DNA from: an uncultured Bacteroides sp.
Lineage (GTDB): Bacteria; Bacteroidota; Bacteroidia; Bacteroidales; Bacteroidaceae
Direction: 5' to 3'
NCBI GenBank assembly: GCA_947173895.1
Contig: CAMWGU010000006.1
Span: 1 to 64,000, forward strand
Length of the DNA: 64,000 bases
In this document: in pieces, positions 7,685-17,004 of the stretch
Layout: each line of letters starts with the position of its first letter
Numbering within the stretch: the first letter of the stretch is position 1
Notes under the pieces: model-generated
Seen by the model: only the letters and a program-made list of their open reading frames with translations
The model's database searches: none
Told to the model about the DNA's origin: nothing
Translations under genes and position numbers: made by a program

Positions 7685-8536
7685 TTAGTCTGCAATGATA
7701 ATACCACCGCCAGCATTTCCATTATCACCGTGTCCATGTCCATGTCCATGTCCTGCGGGTGCATGTCCATGTCCTGGGATTTGTTTGTTACCGTCAGCTT
7801 TAACAGCAGTTGTTGTCTCTTCTACTTCAAATGTAGCTAAAACAGTTTCACCTGCTCTAGTCTTCTGAGTGATGTTATACTTTGTTGTTTTAATAGTCTT
7901 CTCAACTTGAACAACCAGTCTGGAATGAGCACCAACAGGGAATTTCTCTGTTACTTCTTCTGTTTGAACAGAAGTGTTATAGTCGTTTATAAGCTCTTTT
8001 ACTGTGTTGTCAGTAGTGTTGATCACAGATGAAATAACCTTTGAACCACTTTCTTTAGTATAAGTCACAGGCACTTCATACCAATAGTCACTTGGATTGT
8101 CGTGGGTGTATTCTTTAGATACAGTTTCAGTTGTAAATGAAGATTCTCCTTCTTGTTTAACATCTAAGTCTTCTTTGCCATAACTCAATATGATAATAGC
8201 AGTTTTTGTCCAAACTTGTGCAGCTGTCAATGCGGGAATATTAACAGTAGTAGAACCAGTCAAGTTATTGTATGTTGCAGTAACAGTGATGGTCTTTGCT
8301 GCGATTGAAGCACCTTCATAGATACCATTACCTTCACTGTAAGTAATAGTTGCATTTGAAGTTACATCTTGTCCTCCTGCGAAAACTACCGGTGTGATAA
8401 TAGCTTTTGCATTTACGGGGGTTACGTCAATTTCTATGTCCTCATTGGAACATGAAGAAAACATGGTTGTAGTTAAAGCTACAACGGCCAGTGCTAATTT
8501 AGCACCTAAACCGCTCAGAAATTTGTTCTTTTTCAT
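7685..8536 (-). CDS. DUF3869 domain-containing lipoprotein with a His-rich tail
   Basis: This 283-residue protein has a lipoprotein signal ending in F-S-S-C. It contains an Ig-like repeat region (about 35-100) typical of DUF3869 proteins, with motifs such as NATITYSEGNGIYEGASIAA, and a mid region with T-T-E-T-V-S-K. The C-terminus is a Gly/His stretch with repeated GH pairs (GHGHAPAGHGHGHGHG) before GGGIIIAD. The tail looks metal-binding, but that is inference. It sits 10 bases after the YjbH-like gene and before OmpA, so these envelope proteins are co-expressed. DUF3869 has no assigned biochemical function known to me. Confidence 0.8.
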   Translation of the reverse strand: MKKNKFLSGLGAKLALAVVALTTTMFSSCSNEDIEIDVTPVNAKAIITPVVFAGGQDVTSNATITYSEGNGIYEGASIAAKTITVTATYNNLTGSTTVNIPALTAAQVWTKTAIIILSYGKEDLDVKQEGESSFTTETVSKEYTHDNPSDYWYEVPVTYTKESGSKVISSVINTTDNTVKELINDYNTSVQTEEVTEKFPVGAHSRLVVQVEKTIKTTKYNITQKTRAGETVLATFEVEETTTAVKADGNKQIPGHGHAPAGHGHGHGHGDNGNAGGGIIIAD

Positions 8537-8546
8537 TTCAATACAA

Positions 8547-9785
8547 TTAAAAATTTAGTAATTCTGATTTGATAAAATATGGATTAAAACTATTTTTTTC
8601 CATGATGTTGTCACTTGCTTCAGCTTTGAATTCTTTATAATATCTTTGTTCATTACCTGCATTGTAAATTGTTCCCATATTGTTGGAGAAATTAATTCGT
8701 GGCCAATAACCTTTTCTTTTCATTTTATGAAATGGCAATGCTATTTGAAACCTGAATCCACCATTAGAATTGGCGTGTTCTGCTTTCATGGCATAGAATC
8801 CAATGGAAGCATACCGAAAATGGCGTATCATTTCAAATTTGATGCCTTTTTCTCCTAATAGATATTTTTCTCCTTTCAAACTAAATTGTGTATTATATCT
8901 AGGCCAATAAAAGTTACCTCCTATAGACCATGTTGTTTTCATTCTATCATCGTAATGTAGATGAAAGCCATTCCAATAGCCTACTCCCACATATCCGATT
9001 CTTGCATCTACAGAGAAACGTTCATCTTTGAATGGGTGAAAGAATGATAAATCGACCCCCCATCTGTCTGCATTAAAATATCCCATAGTCACTTTCCCGT
9101 AAATATTATACGGCAAGCGAAATCGTTGAGATAAGGTCAAATGTCCAGGGTGTATCTTGTCTTCCAAGATTCCATATCCGTCATTATATATAGGTATCTT
9201 TATTTGTCCGGTAATTTTGCTTCCTGGCCATAAAGAAACTTCTATAGCAGGACTTAAATCAAATAAGGCTTGGTATATTTGTGTAATAACCAAATTCTTA
9301 TAAGATAGCTGCGGATATACCAATATATTGACTTTAAACAGCGAACTGTTTCTCTTCTTTTCTTTTTTTACCTTCTCCCAACTTTCATCAATGTCGTAAC
9401 TCACTTTCCAATCCTCAGTGCTTATCGCCGTCGTATCGCCAAGGGCGGGCCGATAAGTCAGTGAAACCTGGGGCACATTATAATGGGTTACGATCAACTT
9501 ACAAGGCTTTTCCGAGGGAAGCCCCATAGATTGTATCATCTCTACAACTTTTCGGATGCCTAAGGCTTGCACCTTGTAAATGTTGTTTTCAACCGTATAA
9601 ATTAGTTCTTCAGGAGTTTCCTTCCATCTTACATTCTCAAATCCCATTTTTACAAGACTGTCTGCCGTTTGTTCGCCCGCCGCTTGTCCGAAACCTTGAA
9701 GCGGTATCAGTGCAAAACAGAGCACGGCTATACAATACAACAAATGTCTTTGCAAAACTCCTTCCAAAGAGCTACTTTTTTTCAT
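8547..9785 (-). CDS. YjbH-like outer-membrane beta-barrel lipid/exopolysaccharide-associated protein
   Basis: This 412-residue protein has a signal peptide cleaving near GFGQ-A. The N-terminal 150 residues form an alpha/beta region; the rest has the alternating aromatic strands of an outer-membrane barrel, with HYDDRMKTTWSIGGNFYWPR and RYASIGFYAMKAEHANSNGG. The strand patterns and F-Q-I-A-L-P-F near the end agree with the YjbH family (exopolysaccharide-associated outer-membrane proteins). It is the first gene of the operon, with a -7 element at 9854-9861 and a stem-loop at 9821-9845 in its leader. The YjbH link comes from remembered family features and needs a profile search. Confidence 0.6.
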   Translation of the reverse strand: MKKSSSLEGVLQRHLLYCIAVLCFALIPLQGFGQAAGEQTADSLVKMGFENVRWKETPEELIYTVENNIYKVQALGIRKVVEMIQSMGLPSEKPCKLIVTHYNVPQVSLTYRPALGDTTAISTEDWKVSYDIDESWEKVKKEKKRNSSLFKVNILVYPQLSYKNLVITQIYQALFDLSPAIEVSLWPGSKITGQIKIPIYNDGYGILEDKIHPGHLTLSQRFRLPYNIYGKVTMGYFNADRWGVDLSFFHPFKDERFSVDARIGYVGVGYWNGFHLHYDDRMKTTWSIGGNFYWPRYNTQFSLKGEKYLLGEKGIKFEMIRHFRYASIGFYAMKAEHANSNGGFRFQIALPFHKMKRKGYWPRINFSNNMGTIYNAGNEQRYYKEFKAEASDNIMEKNSFNPYFIKSELLNF

Positions 9786-9820
9786 TTTATAACAAATACC
9801 TTGTTTCTCCTTTTACTTCA

Positions 9821-9845
9821 ATGTGGCTTTTATAGTAAGCCACAT
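9821..9845 (-). promoter_or_regulatory. 5' leader stem-loop of the YjbH-DUF3869-OmpA operon
   Basis: ATGTGGCTT (9821-9829) pairs with AAGCCACAT (9837-9845). Placed just after the probable transcription start, it would form a 9-bp hairpin at the very 5' end of the mRNA, a position that often stabilises abundant outer-membrane protein transcripts. Confidence 0.55.
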
Positions 9846-9853
9846 ATTCGGTG

Positions 9854-9861
9854 CAAAAGTA
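9854..9861 (-). promoter_or_regulatory. Promoter -7 element of the YjbH-OmpA operon
   Basis: The minus strand reads TACTTTTG followed by CACC, matching TAnnTTTG, about 70 bases upstream of the first gene. Confidence 0.6.
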
Positions 9862-9976
9862 AGTACATTTTTTTAAATACCAAACAAAATTAAGCTAAAT
9901 GAAGACTTATGATGAAAAAATAGTTGAAAAAATATATTTTAAATCTTTCGGATAAGACAGGAATGGAATAAAATTG

Positions 9977-9984
9977 TATTTTTG
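9977..9984 (+). promoter_or_regulatory. Promoter -7 element of the ruvX operon
   Basis: TATTTTTG matches TAnnTTTG only 10 bases before the ruvX ATG at 9994, so the transcript is likely almost leaderless. Confidence 0.6.
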
Positions 9985-9993
9985 CAAGATGTT

Positions 9994-10416
9994 ATGAGTA
10001 GAATATTAGCAATAGATTATGGTAAAAAGCGTACGGGCGTGGCAGTAACAGATGTTTTGCAGATTATAGCAAACGGATTGACCACTGTCCCCACGCATCA
10101 GCTGCTGGACTTTATTCTGAAATATGTGGAAAAAGAACCGGTGGAACGCATCGTCGTAGGATATCCCAAGCAGATGAACAACCGCGACTCGGAAAACATG
10201 AGCCGCATTGTCCCTTTTGTCAACCGGCTGAAAAAAATGTTGCCCCACATCCCGATAGAGTGGGTGGACGAACGGTTCACTTCTGTGCTGGCCCATCAGG
10301 CGATGATTGACGGAGGACTGAAAAAGAAGGACAGGCAAAACAAGGCTTTGGTAGATGAAATCAGTGCCACAATCATTTTGCAGACTTATTTGGAATCGAA
10401 AAAGTTTATTTACTAA
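9994..10416 (+). CDS. ruvX: Putative Holliday junction resolvase/pre-16S rRNA nuclease (YqgF/RuvX)
   Basis: This 140-residue protein starts MSRILAIDYGKKRTGVAVTD, the RNase H-like first motif of the YqgF family, and has VVGYPKQMN and WVDERFTSVLA further on, plus a final KALVDEISATIILQTYL helix with the conserved D. The family member in E. coli trims 16S rRNA precursors and was first proposed as a Holliday junction resolvase. I chose the ATG at 9994 over an in-frame TTG at 9982 that overlaps the -7 element. It is followed 18 bases later by def and then a TPR gene, an order common in Bacteroides. Confidence 0.92.
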   Translation: MSRILAIDYGKKRTGVAVTDVLQIIANGLTTVPTHQLLDFILKYVEKEPVERIVVGYPKQMNNRDSENMSRIVPFVNRLKKMLPHIPIEWVDERFTSVLAHQAMIDGGLKKKDRQNKALVDEISATIILQTYLESKKFIY

Positions 10417-10434
10417 ATATAAAGACAAAAGAAA

Positions 10435-10989
10435 ATGATATTACCTATTTACGTGTATGGACAACCGGTGCTGCGCAAGCAGGCAGAGGATATCGCTCCC
10501 GACTATCCTGAACTGAAAGAATTGATAACAAATATGTTCGAAACAATGCACCGTGCCGATGGCGTCGGGCTGGCTGCTCCGCAGATCGGCCTGCCCATTC
10601 GTGTCGTGACAATCGACCTGGATGTGATGTCGGATGAATGGCCCGAATTTAAAGATTTCCGTCGGGCGTATATCAATCCTCATATATTGGAGACTGGAGG
10701 CGAGGAGGTCAGCATGGAAGAAGGCTGCTTGAGCTTGCCCGGCATTCACGAGGCTGTGAAACGCCCTGACCGCATTCATGTGACTTATCTGGATGAAGAA
10801 CTGAAAGAACATGATGAATGGGTGGAGGGCTATCTGGCCAGAGTGATGCAGCATGAGTTCGACCATCTGGACGGAAAGATGTTCATCGACCATTTGTCCA
10901 TATTGCGTAAGCAAATGATAAAAGGCAAGCTGGGCGCCATGTTGAAAGGCAAGACGCGATGCTCTTATAAAGTAAAGACTATTAAATGA
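10435..10989 (+). CDS. def: Peptide deformylase
   Basis: This 184-residue enzyme removes the N-formyl group from nascent peptides. All three signature motifs are present: GVGLAAPQIG (motif I), EEGCLSLPG (motif II, metal-binding Cys) and QHEFDHLDG (motif III, two metal-binding His and the catalytic Glu). The length is normal for the family. It lies between ruvX and a TPR gene in one rightward operon. Confidence 0.97.
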   Translation: MILPIYVYGQPVLRKQAEDIAPDYPELKELITNMFETMHRADGVGLAAPQIGLPIRVVTIDLDVMSDEWPEFKDFRRAYINPHILETGGEEVSMEEGCLSLPGIHEAVKRPDRIHVTYLDEELKEHDEWVEGYLARVMQHEFDHLDGKMFIDHLSILRKQMIKGKLGAMLKGKTRCSYKVKTIK

Positions 10990-11034
10990 TTGTTCGGGAA
11001 AGGCTCCTGTAAACCGTATTTCTATCAATACGAC

Positions 11035-13044
11035 ATGATAAAACGGATACTCTATACATTATTAATAATGCTCCCTGTAGGGGCTTCGGGCCAGATTAAC
11101 ACAGACAGGGTGATGGCGATAGGGCGCAATGCGCTCTATTTTGAGGATTATGTTCTTTCGATCCAGTATTTCAATCAGGTGATTAATGCAAAGCCTTATC
11201 TGTCCGAACCTTACTTCTACAGGGGGCTGGCAAAGATAAACCTGGACGATTTTCAGGGAGCGGAGAGCGACTGCTCGGAAGCCATAGAGCGAAATCCGTT
11301 TGTGGTGAGTGCTTATCAGGTGCGCGGGCTGGCACGTATTCAGCAAGGCAATATGGCAGGTGCGATAGAAGACTATGCCCAGGCATTGAGGTTTGACCCC
11401 GAGAATATAGGCGTGTGGCATAATATGGCGCTTTGCCGCATCCGCCAAGAGGATTACAAGGGCGCGAAAGACGACCTGGACAAGCTGATTGCCATTTCTC
11501 CCCGCTATACAAAGGCCTATTTGATGCGCGGCGAGGTGGACTTGCAACAGAAAGACACCTTGGCGGCTGAAACGGATTTTGGCAGGGCGATCGAGATAGA
11601 CCGTTATGATGCAGACACATGGGCCAGCCGTGCAATGCTCCGCTTGCAGCAAAAGAAATACAAAGAAGCGGAAGCCGATTTCGACCGGGCGGTTCATTTG
11701 TCGGCACGCAATGCAGGGATTTATATCAACCGAGCGCTGGCACGCTATCATCAGAATAACCTGAGGGGCGCAATGAGTGATTATGACCTTGCGCTGGACA
11801 TCGACCCCCATAATTTTATCGGTCATTATAATCGCGGATTGCTACGCGCACAGGTGGGCGATGACAACCGGGCCATTCAGGATTTCAATTTTGTAATCGA
11901 GATGGAGCCCAATAACATGATGGCCATCTTCAATCGGGCCTTGTTGCTCGATCAGACCGGCGATTATAAAGGAGCCATCGCAGATTATTCTGCGGTGATA
12001 GATGAATACCCCAATTTCTTGCCGGGCTATCAGTACAGAGCACAGGCGCGAAAAAAAATCGGCGACTTGAGAGGGGCGGATGCCGATGAGTTCAAAGTGC
12101 TGAAGGCTCGGTTGGACAAGCAGAACGGCGTGGCTTCAGGACGGCAGACGGCCGACAATGCGGAAAATAACAAAACCCGTAGAAAGTCGGACAAGAACAT
12201 GAACAACTACCGTAAAATAGTAGTGGCCGACAACGACGAAGGAGCGGAAAAGTACAAGAGCGACTATCGTGGCCGTGTGCAGGACAAAAACGTGAACATC
12301 GTTCCCCGTCCGATGTTTGTACTCACTTACTACGAGAAACACGATGAGGTGAAACGGCAGGTCAATTATTATAAGTTTATTGAAATGCTGAACGACCGGC
12401 GGGTGCTTCCCGAACGTTTGCTCATTACAAACGAAGAGGCCCCTCTGACCGAGGAACAGGCCATGAAGCATTTTGCATCGGTCGACGAGCAGACTGCCGC
12501 CATCGTGGCCCGTCCGGATGATGTGAACACACGCTTTGCGCGTTCGCTCGACTTTTATCTGGTGCAAGACTTCGCGAGCGCCATGGAAGATCTGACTCAG
12601 GCGATTGCCATCGGAAACGATTTCTTTCCGGCTTATTTTAACAGGGCTCTGATCCGTTACAAGCAATTGGAATATCAGAAAAAAGGGATGGAATATGACT
12701 TGAAGGCCGATTCGGGAGAGAAGAATGCAGTGAAGGCTGTAGACTATGAGCTGGTGAAGCATGATTTGGACAAAGTGATCGAACTGGCTCCGGATTTTGT
12801 ATTCGCTTATTATAATAGAGGAAATGTACTTTCCATACTGAAGGATTATCGTGCGGCCATTGTGGACTACGACAAGGCTATCCAGCTGGACCCTAAGTTT
12901 GCCGACGCTTATTTCAACCGCGGATTGACCCATATATTCCTGGGCAATAACAAACAAGGTATACAAGACCTGAGCAAGGCGGGCGAACTGGGACTGTTTT
13001 CGGCCTACAATATCATTAAACGCTTTACGGAACGAAAAGAATAA
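11035..13044 (+). CDS. Exported tetratricopeptide repeat protein
   Basis: This 669-residue protein starts MIKRILYTLLIMLPVGASGQ, a clear signal peptide, which fixes the start at 11035. Around ten TPR units follow (residues about 25-350, for example AYLMRGEVDLQQKDTLAAE), then a polar region of about 120 residues with little repeat character, and further TPR units near the end (FAYYNRGNVLSILKDYRAAI). Such proteins act as periplasmic or surface scaffolds. It is third in the ruvX-def operon, 45 bases after def. The specific partner is unknown. Confidence 0.88.
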   Translation: MIKRILYTLLIMLPVGASGQINTDRVMAIGRNALYFEDYVLSIQYFNQVINAKPYLSEPYFYRGLAKINLDDFQGAESDCSEAIERNPFVVSAYQVRGLARIQQGNMAGAIEDYAQALRFDPENIGVWHNMALCRIRQEDYKGAKDDLDKLIAISPRYTKAYLMRGEVDLQQKDTLAAETDFGRAIEIDRYDADTWASRAMLRLQQKKYKEAEADFDRAVHLSARNAGIYINRALARYHQNNLRGAMSDYDLALDIDPHNFIGHYNRGLLRAQVGDDNRAIQDFNFVIEMEPNNMMAIFNRALLLDQTGDYKGAIADYSAVIDEYPNFLPGYQYRAQARKKIGDLRGADADEFKVLKARLDKQNGVASGRQTADNAENNKTRRKSDKNMNNYRKIVVADNDEGAEKYKSDYRGRVQDKNVNIVPRPMFVLTYYEKHDEVKRQVNYYKFIEMLNDRRVLPERLLITNEEAPLTEEQAMKHFASVDEQTAAIVARPDDVNTRFARSLDFYLVQDFASAMEDLTQAIAIGNDFFPAYFNRALIRYKQLEYQKKGMEYDLKADSGEKNAVKAVDYELVKHDLDKVIELAPDFVFAYYNRGNVLSILKDYRAAIVDYDKAIQLDPKFADAYFNRGLTHIFLGNNKQGIQDLSKAGELGLFSAYNIIKRFTERKE

Positions 13045-13085
13045 CATTTTTTTGCTAAAAAGAGGGTTAGTCAAAAAGATTTCGT

Positions 13086-13093
13086 TATTTTTG
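13086..13093 (+). promoter_or_regulatory. Promoter -7 element of thrS
   Basis: TATTTTTG followed by CATCC matches TAnnTTTG, 36 bases upstream of the thrS ATG. Confidence 0.6.
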
Positions 13094-13128
13094 CATCCTC
13101 TATAAATAAAGGACATAAATAGAAGATT

Positions 13129-15069
13129 ATGATAAAGATAACATTTCCCGACGGCTCCGTTCGTGAATACAACGAAGGAGTTACCGGTCTGCAAATAGCA
13201 GAAAGTATCAGTTCGCGGCTGGCACAAGAAGTCTTGGCTTGCGGCGTGAACGGTGAGACGATTGATTTGTCGCGCCCCATCGATGAAGATGCGAACTTCG
13301 TTCTTTATAAATGGGAAGACGAACAGGGCAAGCATGCTTTTTGGCACACAAGCGCCCACTTGCTGGCAGAGGCATTGCAGGAATTGTATCCCGGCATTCA
13401 GTTCGGCATCGGTCCGGCCATTGAAAACGGATTCTATTATGATGTAGATCCGGGCGAGGCGGTCATCAAGGAGTCCGACCTGTCGGCCATTGAATCCAAG
13501 ATGGCAGAGCTGGCCGCAAAGAAAGAAATGCTGGTGCGTCAAAGCATAGCAAAGGAAGACGCATTGGCGAAATTCGGCGAAAGAGGGGAAACATATAAGT
13601 GCGAATTGATCGCCGAGCTGGAAGACGGCCACATCACTACTTATACGCAAGGTGCATTTACCGACCTTTGTCGTGGCCCTCATTTGGTATCTACAGCTCC
13701 CATCAAGGCGATAAAGCTGCTTTCGGTGGCCGGCGCCTACTGGAGAGGACAGGAAGACCGCAAGCAGATGACACGTATCTACGGCATTACTTTCCCGAAA
13801 AAGAAAATGCTGGATGAATATATGGTCATGCTGGAAGAAGCCAAGAAACGCGACCATCGCAAGATAGGCAAGGAAATGGATCTGTTCATGTTTACCGACA
13901 TGGTGGGCAAGGGACTCCCCATGTGGCTGCCGAAAGGAACCGCCTTGCGTATTCGCTTGCAGGATTTTCTGCGCCGCATCCAGGCCCGTTATGATTATCA
14001 GGAGGTGATGTGTCCGCCTATTGGAAACAAGAACCTGTACATCACTTCAGGCCACTATGCCAAATATGGAAAAGACTCGTTCCAGCCCATCCATACGCCC
14101 GAAGAAGGAGAGGAGTATTTCTTGAAGCCGATGAACTGTCCTCACCACTGTATGATTTATAAGAATTCGCCGCGCTCGTATAAAGACCTGCCGTTGCGTA
14201 TAGCAGAATTCGGAACCGTGAGCCGTTACGAACAGAGCGGCGAGCTGCACGGACTGACCCGTGTGCGCAGCTTTACTCAAGACGATGCCCATTTGTTCTG
14301 CCGTCCCGACCAGGTGAAGGAAGAATTCCTTCGGGTGATGGACATCATCAACATTGTGTTCAAGTCGATGAATTTCGAAAATGTGGAAGCACAGATTTCA
14401 CTTCGTGATAAAGAAAACCGCGAGAAATACATCGGTAGCGACGAAAACTGGGAGAGAGCCGAACAGGCCATTATCGAGGCTTGCCAGGAAAAGGGGCTGA
14501 CGGCCAAAGTGGAATATGGCGAAGCAGCCTTCTATGGTCCTAAACTGGACTTCATGGTGAAAGATGCCATTGGCCGCCGTTGGCAGTTGGGAACCATTCA
14601 GGTGGACTATAACCTGCCCGAACGCTTCCAGTTGGAATACATGGGATCGGACAACCAGAAACACCGTCCGGTGATGATCCATCGTGCGCCTTTCGGGTCG
14701 ATGGAACGTTTTGTAGCTGTGCTGATAGAGCATACGGCCGGTAAATTCCCGTTGTGGCTCACCCCCGACCAGGTGGCCGTGCTGCCTATTTCGGAGAAAT
14801 TCAATGAATATGCCGAAAAGGTGAAAGCCGAACTCAGAAAGTACGACGTGCGCGCCATAGTGGACGACCGGAACGAGAAAATAGGCCGCAAGATACGTGA
14901 CAACGAAATGAAGCGTATCCCCTACATGCTCATTGTAGGCGAAAAAGAAGCCGAAAACGGCCAAGTGGCAGTCCGTAAGCAAGGCGAAGGCGACAAAGGA
15001 ACCATGAAAATAGAAGATTTCGGAAAAAATCTTGCCGAAGAAGTTTCTAATATGATAAATAAATGGTAA
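13129..15069 (+). CDS. thrS: Threonine-tRNA ligase
   Basis: This 646-residue class II synthetase charges tRNA-Thr. It begins with a TGS domain ([20 protein letters not shown]), followed by the editing domain with the zinc/His motif [11 protein letters not shown], the catalytic core (motif 2 [20 protein letters not shown] with the zinc-binding residues, and [12 protein letters not shown]), and a C-terminal anticodon-binding domain ([20 protein letters not shown]). The length is typical. The infC operon follows, with its own promoter overlapping the thrS stop codon. A tRNA-Thr(CGT) gene lies in the same window at 27.4 kb. Confidence 0.98.
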   Translation: MIKITFPDGSVREYNEGVTGLQIAESISSRLAQEVLACGVNGETIDLSRPIDEDANFVLYKWEDEQGKHAFWHTSAHLLAEALQELYPGIQFGIGPAIENGFYYDVDPGEAVIKESDLSAIESKMAELAAKKEMLVRQSIAKEDALAKFGERGETYKCELIAELEDGHITTYTQGAFTDLCRGPHLVSTAPIKAIKLLSVAGAYWRGQEDRKQMTRIYGITFPKKKMLDEYMVMLEEAKKRDHRKIGKEMDLFMFTDMVGKGLPMWLPKGTALRIRLQDFLRRIQARYDYQEVMCPPIGNKNLYITSGHYAKYGKDSFQPIHTPEEGEEYFLKPMNCPHHCMIYKNSPRSYKDLPLRIAEFGTVSRYEQSGELHGLTRVRSFTQDDAHLFCRPDQVKEEFLRVMDIINIVFKSMNFENVEAQISLRDKENREKYIGSDENWERAEQAIIEACQEKGLTAKVEYGEAAFYGPKLDFMVKDAIGRRWQLGTIQVDYNLPERFQLEYMGSDNQKHRPVMIHRAPFGSMERFVAVLIEHTAGKFPLWLTPDQVAVLPISEKFNEYAEKVKAELRKYDVRAIVDDRNEKIGRKIRDNEMKRIPYMLIVGEKEAENGQVAVRKQGEGDKGTMKIEDFGKNLAEEVSNMINKW

Positions 15070-15074
15070 ATTTG
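15067..15074 (+). promoter_or_regulatory. Promoter -7 element of infC-rpmI-rplT, overlapping the thrS stop codon
   Basis: TAAATTTG followed by CAGCC is a perfect TAnnTTTG match whose first bases are the thrS TAA. A TTTC at 15044-15047 lies 19 bases upstream, the right place for a -33 box. Confidence 0.65.
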
Positions 15075-15083
15075 CAGCCGCTT

Positions 15084-15123
15084 GCAAAAGATCATATAGT
15101 ATAAACCTTTTATGCTCTTTTGC
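15084..15123 (+). promoter_or_regulatory. Leader hairpin of the infC operon
   Basis: GCAAAAGA (15084-15091) pairs with TCTTTTGC (15116-15123), and the inner CATA (15093-15096) with TATG (15111-15114). It would form at the extreme 5' end of an infC transcript starting near 15080. In many bacteria infC-rpmI-rplT is autoregulated by L20 binding to leader RNA, so this is a candidate site; that role is inference. Confidence 0.5.
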
Positions 15124-15184
15124 GTTTGAAGATAAAGGAATATTAATTAAATAAGAAGAAACAAACAGAACTAAAAGTTTTTTA

Positions 15185-15778
15185 ATGAAGAATGACACTT
15201 TAAAAGGGCAACATCGAATCAATGAACAGATTCGCGCCAAAGAAGTCCGCATAGTGGGCGATGATATGGAACCGGCAGTTTATCCGATAGCTCAAGCCTT
15301 GAAGATGGCTGAAGATCGCGAAGCCGACCTAGTTGAAATTTCACCCAATGCCGCTCCTCCTGTTTGTAGAATCATTGAATATTCTAAATTTCTTTATCAG
15401 CTAAAGAAACGTCAAAAGGAGCAAAAGGCCAAGCAGGTCAAAGTGAATGTGAAGGAAATCCGTTTCGGACCTCAGACTGATGACCATGATTACAACTTCA
15501 AGTTGAAGCATGCCGTGGGATTTTTGCAGGACGGAGACAAAGTAAAAGCATACGTGTTTTTCAAAGGACGTTCCATCCTGTTCAAGGAACAAGGCGAAGT
15601 GTTGCTGCTTCGTTTTGCCAATGACCTGGAGCAATATGCCAAGGTAGAGCAGATGCCTTTGCTGGAAGGCAAGCGGATGACCATCTGTCTGGCTCCGAAG
15701 AAAGCAGGCGCCTCGAAGAAAAACGATGCGGATGCGGCCAAGAAGGAGGCCTTGAAAAAGGCGGCGGAAGCAAAATGA
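15185..15778 (+). CDS. infC: Translation initiation factor IF-3
   Basis: This 197-residue protein has the N-domain ([15 protein letters not shown]...[15 protein letters not shown]) and the C-domain ([20 protein letters not shown]). IF-3 keeps 30S subunits free and checks start-codon pairing. A Lys/Ala-rich tail after residue 175 is longer than in E. coli. The ATG start at 15185 should be confirmed by comparison, since infC often uses rare starts. It leads the classical infC-rpmI-rplT operon. Confidence 0.96.
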   Translation: MKNDTLKGQHRINEQIRAKEVRIVGDDMEPAVYPIAQALKMAEDREADLVEISPNAAPPVCRIIEYSKFLYQLKKRQKEQKAKQVKVNVKEIRFGPQTDDHDYNFKLKHAVGFLQDGDKVKAYVFFKGRSILFKEQGEVLLLRFANDLEQYAKVEQMPLLEGKRMTICLAPKKAGASKKNDADAAKKEALKKAAEAK

Positions 15779-15853
15779 GAAAAAGGAGAGTGCGTAACGC
15801 GCCGGTATAGTGCGTTACCACTATTTTGAATAATAATTTAAAATAAAAACAAG

Positions 15854-16051
15854 ATGCCAAAGATCAAAACTAACTCCGGTTCTAAAAAAAGATTCGCTCT
15901 TACCGGAACAGGTAAAATCAAGAGAAAGCACGCTTTTCATAGTCATATCCTGACTAAGAAAACTAAGAAGCAAAAAAGAAACCTTGTACATTCGGGATTG
16001 GTAGCTAATGCTAACCTCGATCAGGTGAAGGAACTTCTTTGCATGAAGTAA
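15854..16051 (+). CDS. rpmI: 50S ribosomal protein L35
   Basis: This 65-residue basic protein begins [20 protein letters not shown] and has the L35 motif [20 protein letters not shown]. It lies between infC and rplT. Confidence 0.97.
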   Translation: MPKIKTNSGSKKRFALTGTGKIKRKHAFHSHILTKKTKKQKRNLVHSGLVANANLDQVKELLCMK

Positions 16052-16166
16052 TCTTAGAAAACAGTAAAAGCGTAAACGTATTATTTCAAAGTATTAACCG
16101 AATGTCTTTAGCTTTAAGTTCATTGTGTAAAACCAATGGCGCTAACATTCAAAAAGAATTAAAACT

Positions 16167-16517
16167 ATGCCAAGATCAGTAAATCATGTTGCTTCTAGAG
16201 CAAGAAGAAAGAAAATTTTAGGTCTTACCAAAGGTTATTTTGGTGCAAGAAAGAACGTATGGACTGTAGCCAAAAATACTTGGGAAAAAGGATTGACCTA
16301 CGCATATCGTGACCGTAAGAACAAGAAACGTAATTTCCGTGCATTGTGGATTCAGCGTATCAACGCAGCTGCTCGTCTGGAAGGAATGTCTTATTCTAAA
16401 TTGATGGGTGCATTGCACAAGGCAGGTATCGAAATTAATCGTAAGGTATTGGCTGATTTGGCCATGAACCATCCGGAAGCATTCAAGGCTGTTGTTGCCA
16501 AGGCAAAAGCGGCTTGA
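16167..16517 (+). CDS. rplT: 50S ribosomal protein L20
   Basis: This 116-residue protein begins [20 protein letters not shown] and contains [20 protein letters not shown], diagnostic for L20. L20 assembles early on 23S rRNA and in many bacteria represses its own operon. The gap after rpmI is 115 bases and could hold a second regulatory structure. A strong terminator follows, and then the structured RNA at 16747-16986. Confidence 0.98.
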   Translation: MPRSVNHVASRARRKKILGLTKGYFGARKNVWTVAKNTWEKGLTYAYRDRKNKKRNFRALWIQRINAAARLEGMSYSKLMGALHKAGIEINRKVLADLAMNHPEAFKAVVAKAKAA

Positions 16518-16564
16518 TTTTTGCTGACGGATTATTTTATCTATTAGGGATTTATTTGAACGTG

Positions 16565-16599
16565 GGCAATTCCTTTGTGATAAAGGGATTGCCTTTTTT
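16565..16599 (+). terminator. Terminator of the infC-rpmI-rplT operon
   Basis: GGCAATTCCTTT pairs with AAAGGGATTGCC (one mismatch) and is followed by six T residues. Confidence 0.85.
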
Positions 16600-16708
16600 G
16601 TATGTGCAGGCCAAGCGGAGCTAAAGAAAATGTGCCGGACACAACGGACAGAACGACAGGCGATTATCGGGATAGTTGCTATTTTTAACAAACAAAATCC
16701 TTCATACG

Positions 16709-16740
16709 CTTGTTTATCTCACAAAAAGCACGTACATTTG
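16709..16740 (+). promoter_or_regulatory. Promoter of the Bacteroidales-1-like RNA
   Basis: TACATTTG (16733-16740) matches TAnnTTTG, and CTTG (16709-16712) lies 20 bases upstream at the -33 position. The next annotated element downstream is the non-coding RNA, not a protein start. Confidence 0.65.
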
Positions 16741-16746
16741 TCATAC

Positions 16747-16986
16747 GAAAAGAGATGAAAACAAAGCCGCATTAGTTAGATTGGGAAACTCATCAAACTA
16801 ATCTGAAATACCGAGACACAGCTTCATCTTCCAATGGCGGGCCACGCCTTCGGGTAGCTTTAAGCCGGTGGATTACAAAGGAGGAGAGCACTCAAAACCT
16901 GTCATTCGGAGTTTCATCGCATCACTAATGCGGCTCACCCATAAATGCGATGCCAGATCTGCGGATTGGCATCGCTCTTTTTTTTA
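16747..16986 (+). ncRNA. Structured small RNA downstream of rplT, probable Bacteroidales-1 RNA
   Basis: This roughly 240-base stretch has no convincing reading frame but has its own TAnnTTTG promoter and an intrinsic terminator (GCGATGCCA at 16947-16955 pairing with TGGCATCGC at 16967-16975, then a T run). Near its 5' end ATTAGTTAGATT pairs partly with AATCTGA and nearby AACTAAT. The Rfam Bacteroidales-1 motif is described as a Bacteroidota-promoter-driven, terminator-ended RNA often located just downstream of the L20 gene, which is exactly this arrangement. A 6S-like role has been considered for such RNAs, as far as I recall. I matched position and signals, not a covariance model. Confidence 0.72.
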
Positions 16987-17004
16987 CTAAAAAGCGATAA
17001 GGAT

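Noticed and set aside
12136..13857. Minus-strand open frame spanning the TPR gene end and the thrS start
   Set aside because: It crosses two real genes and their promoter and lacks any recognisable domain.
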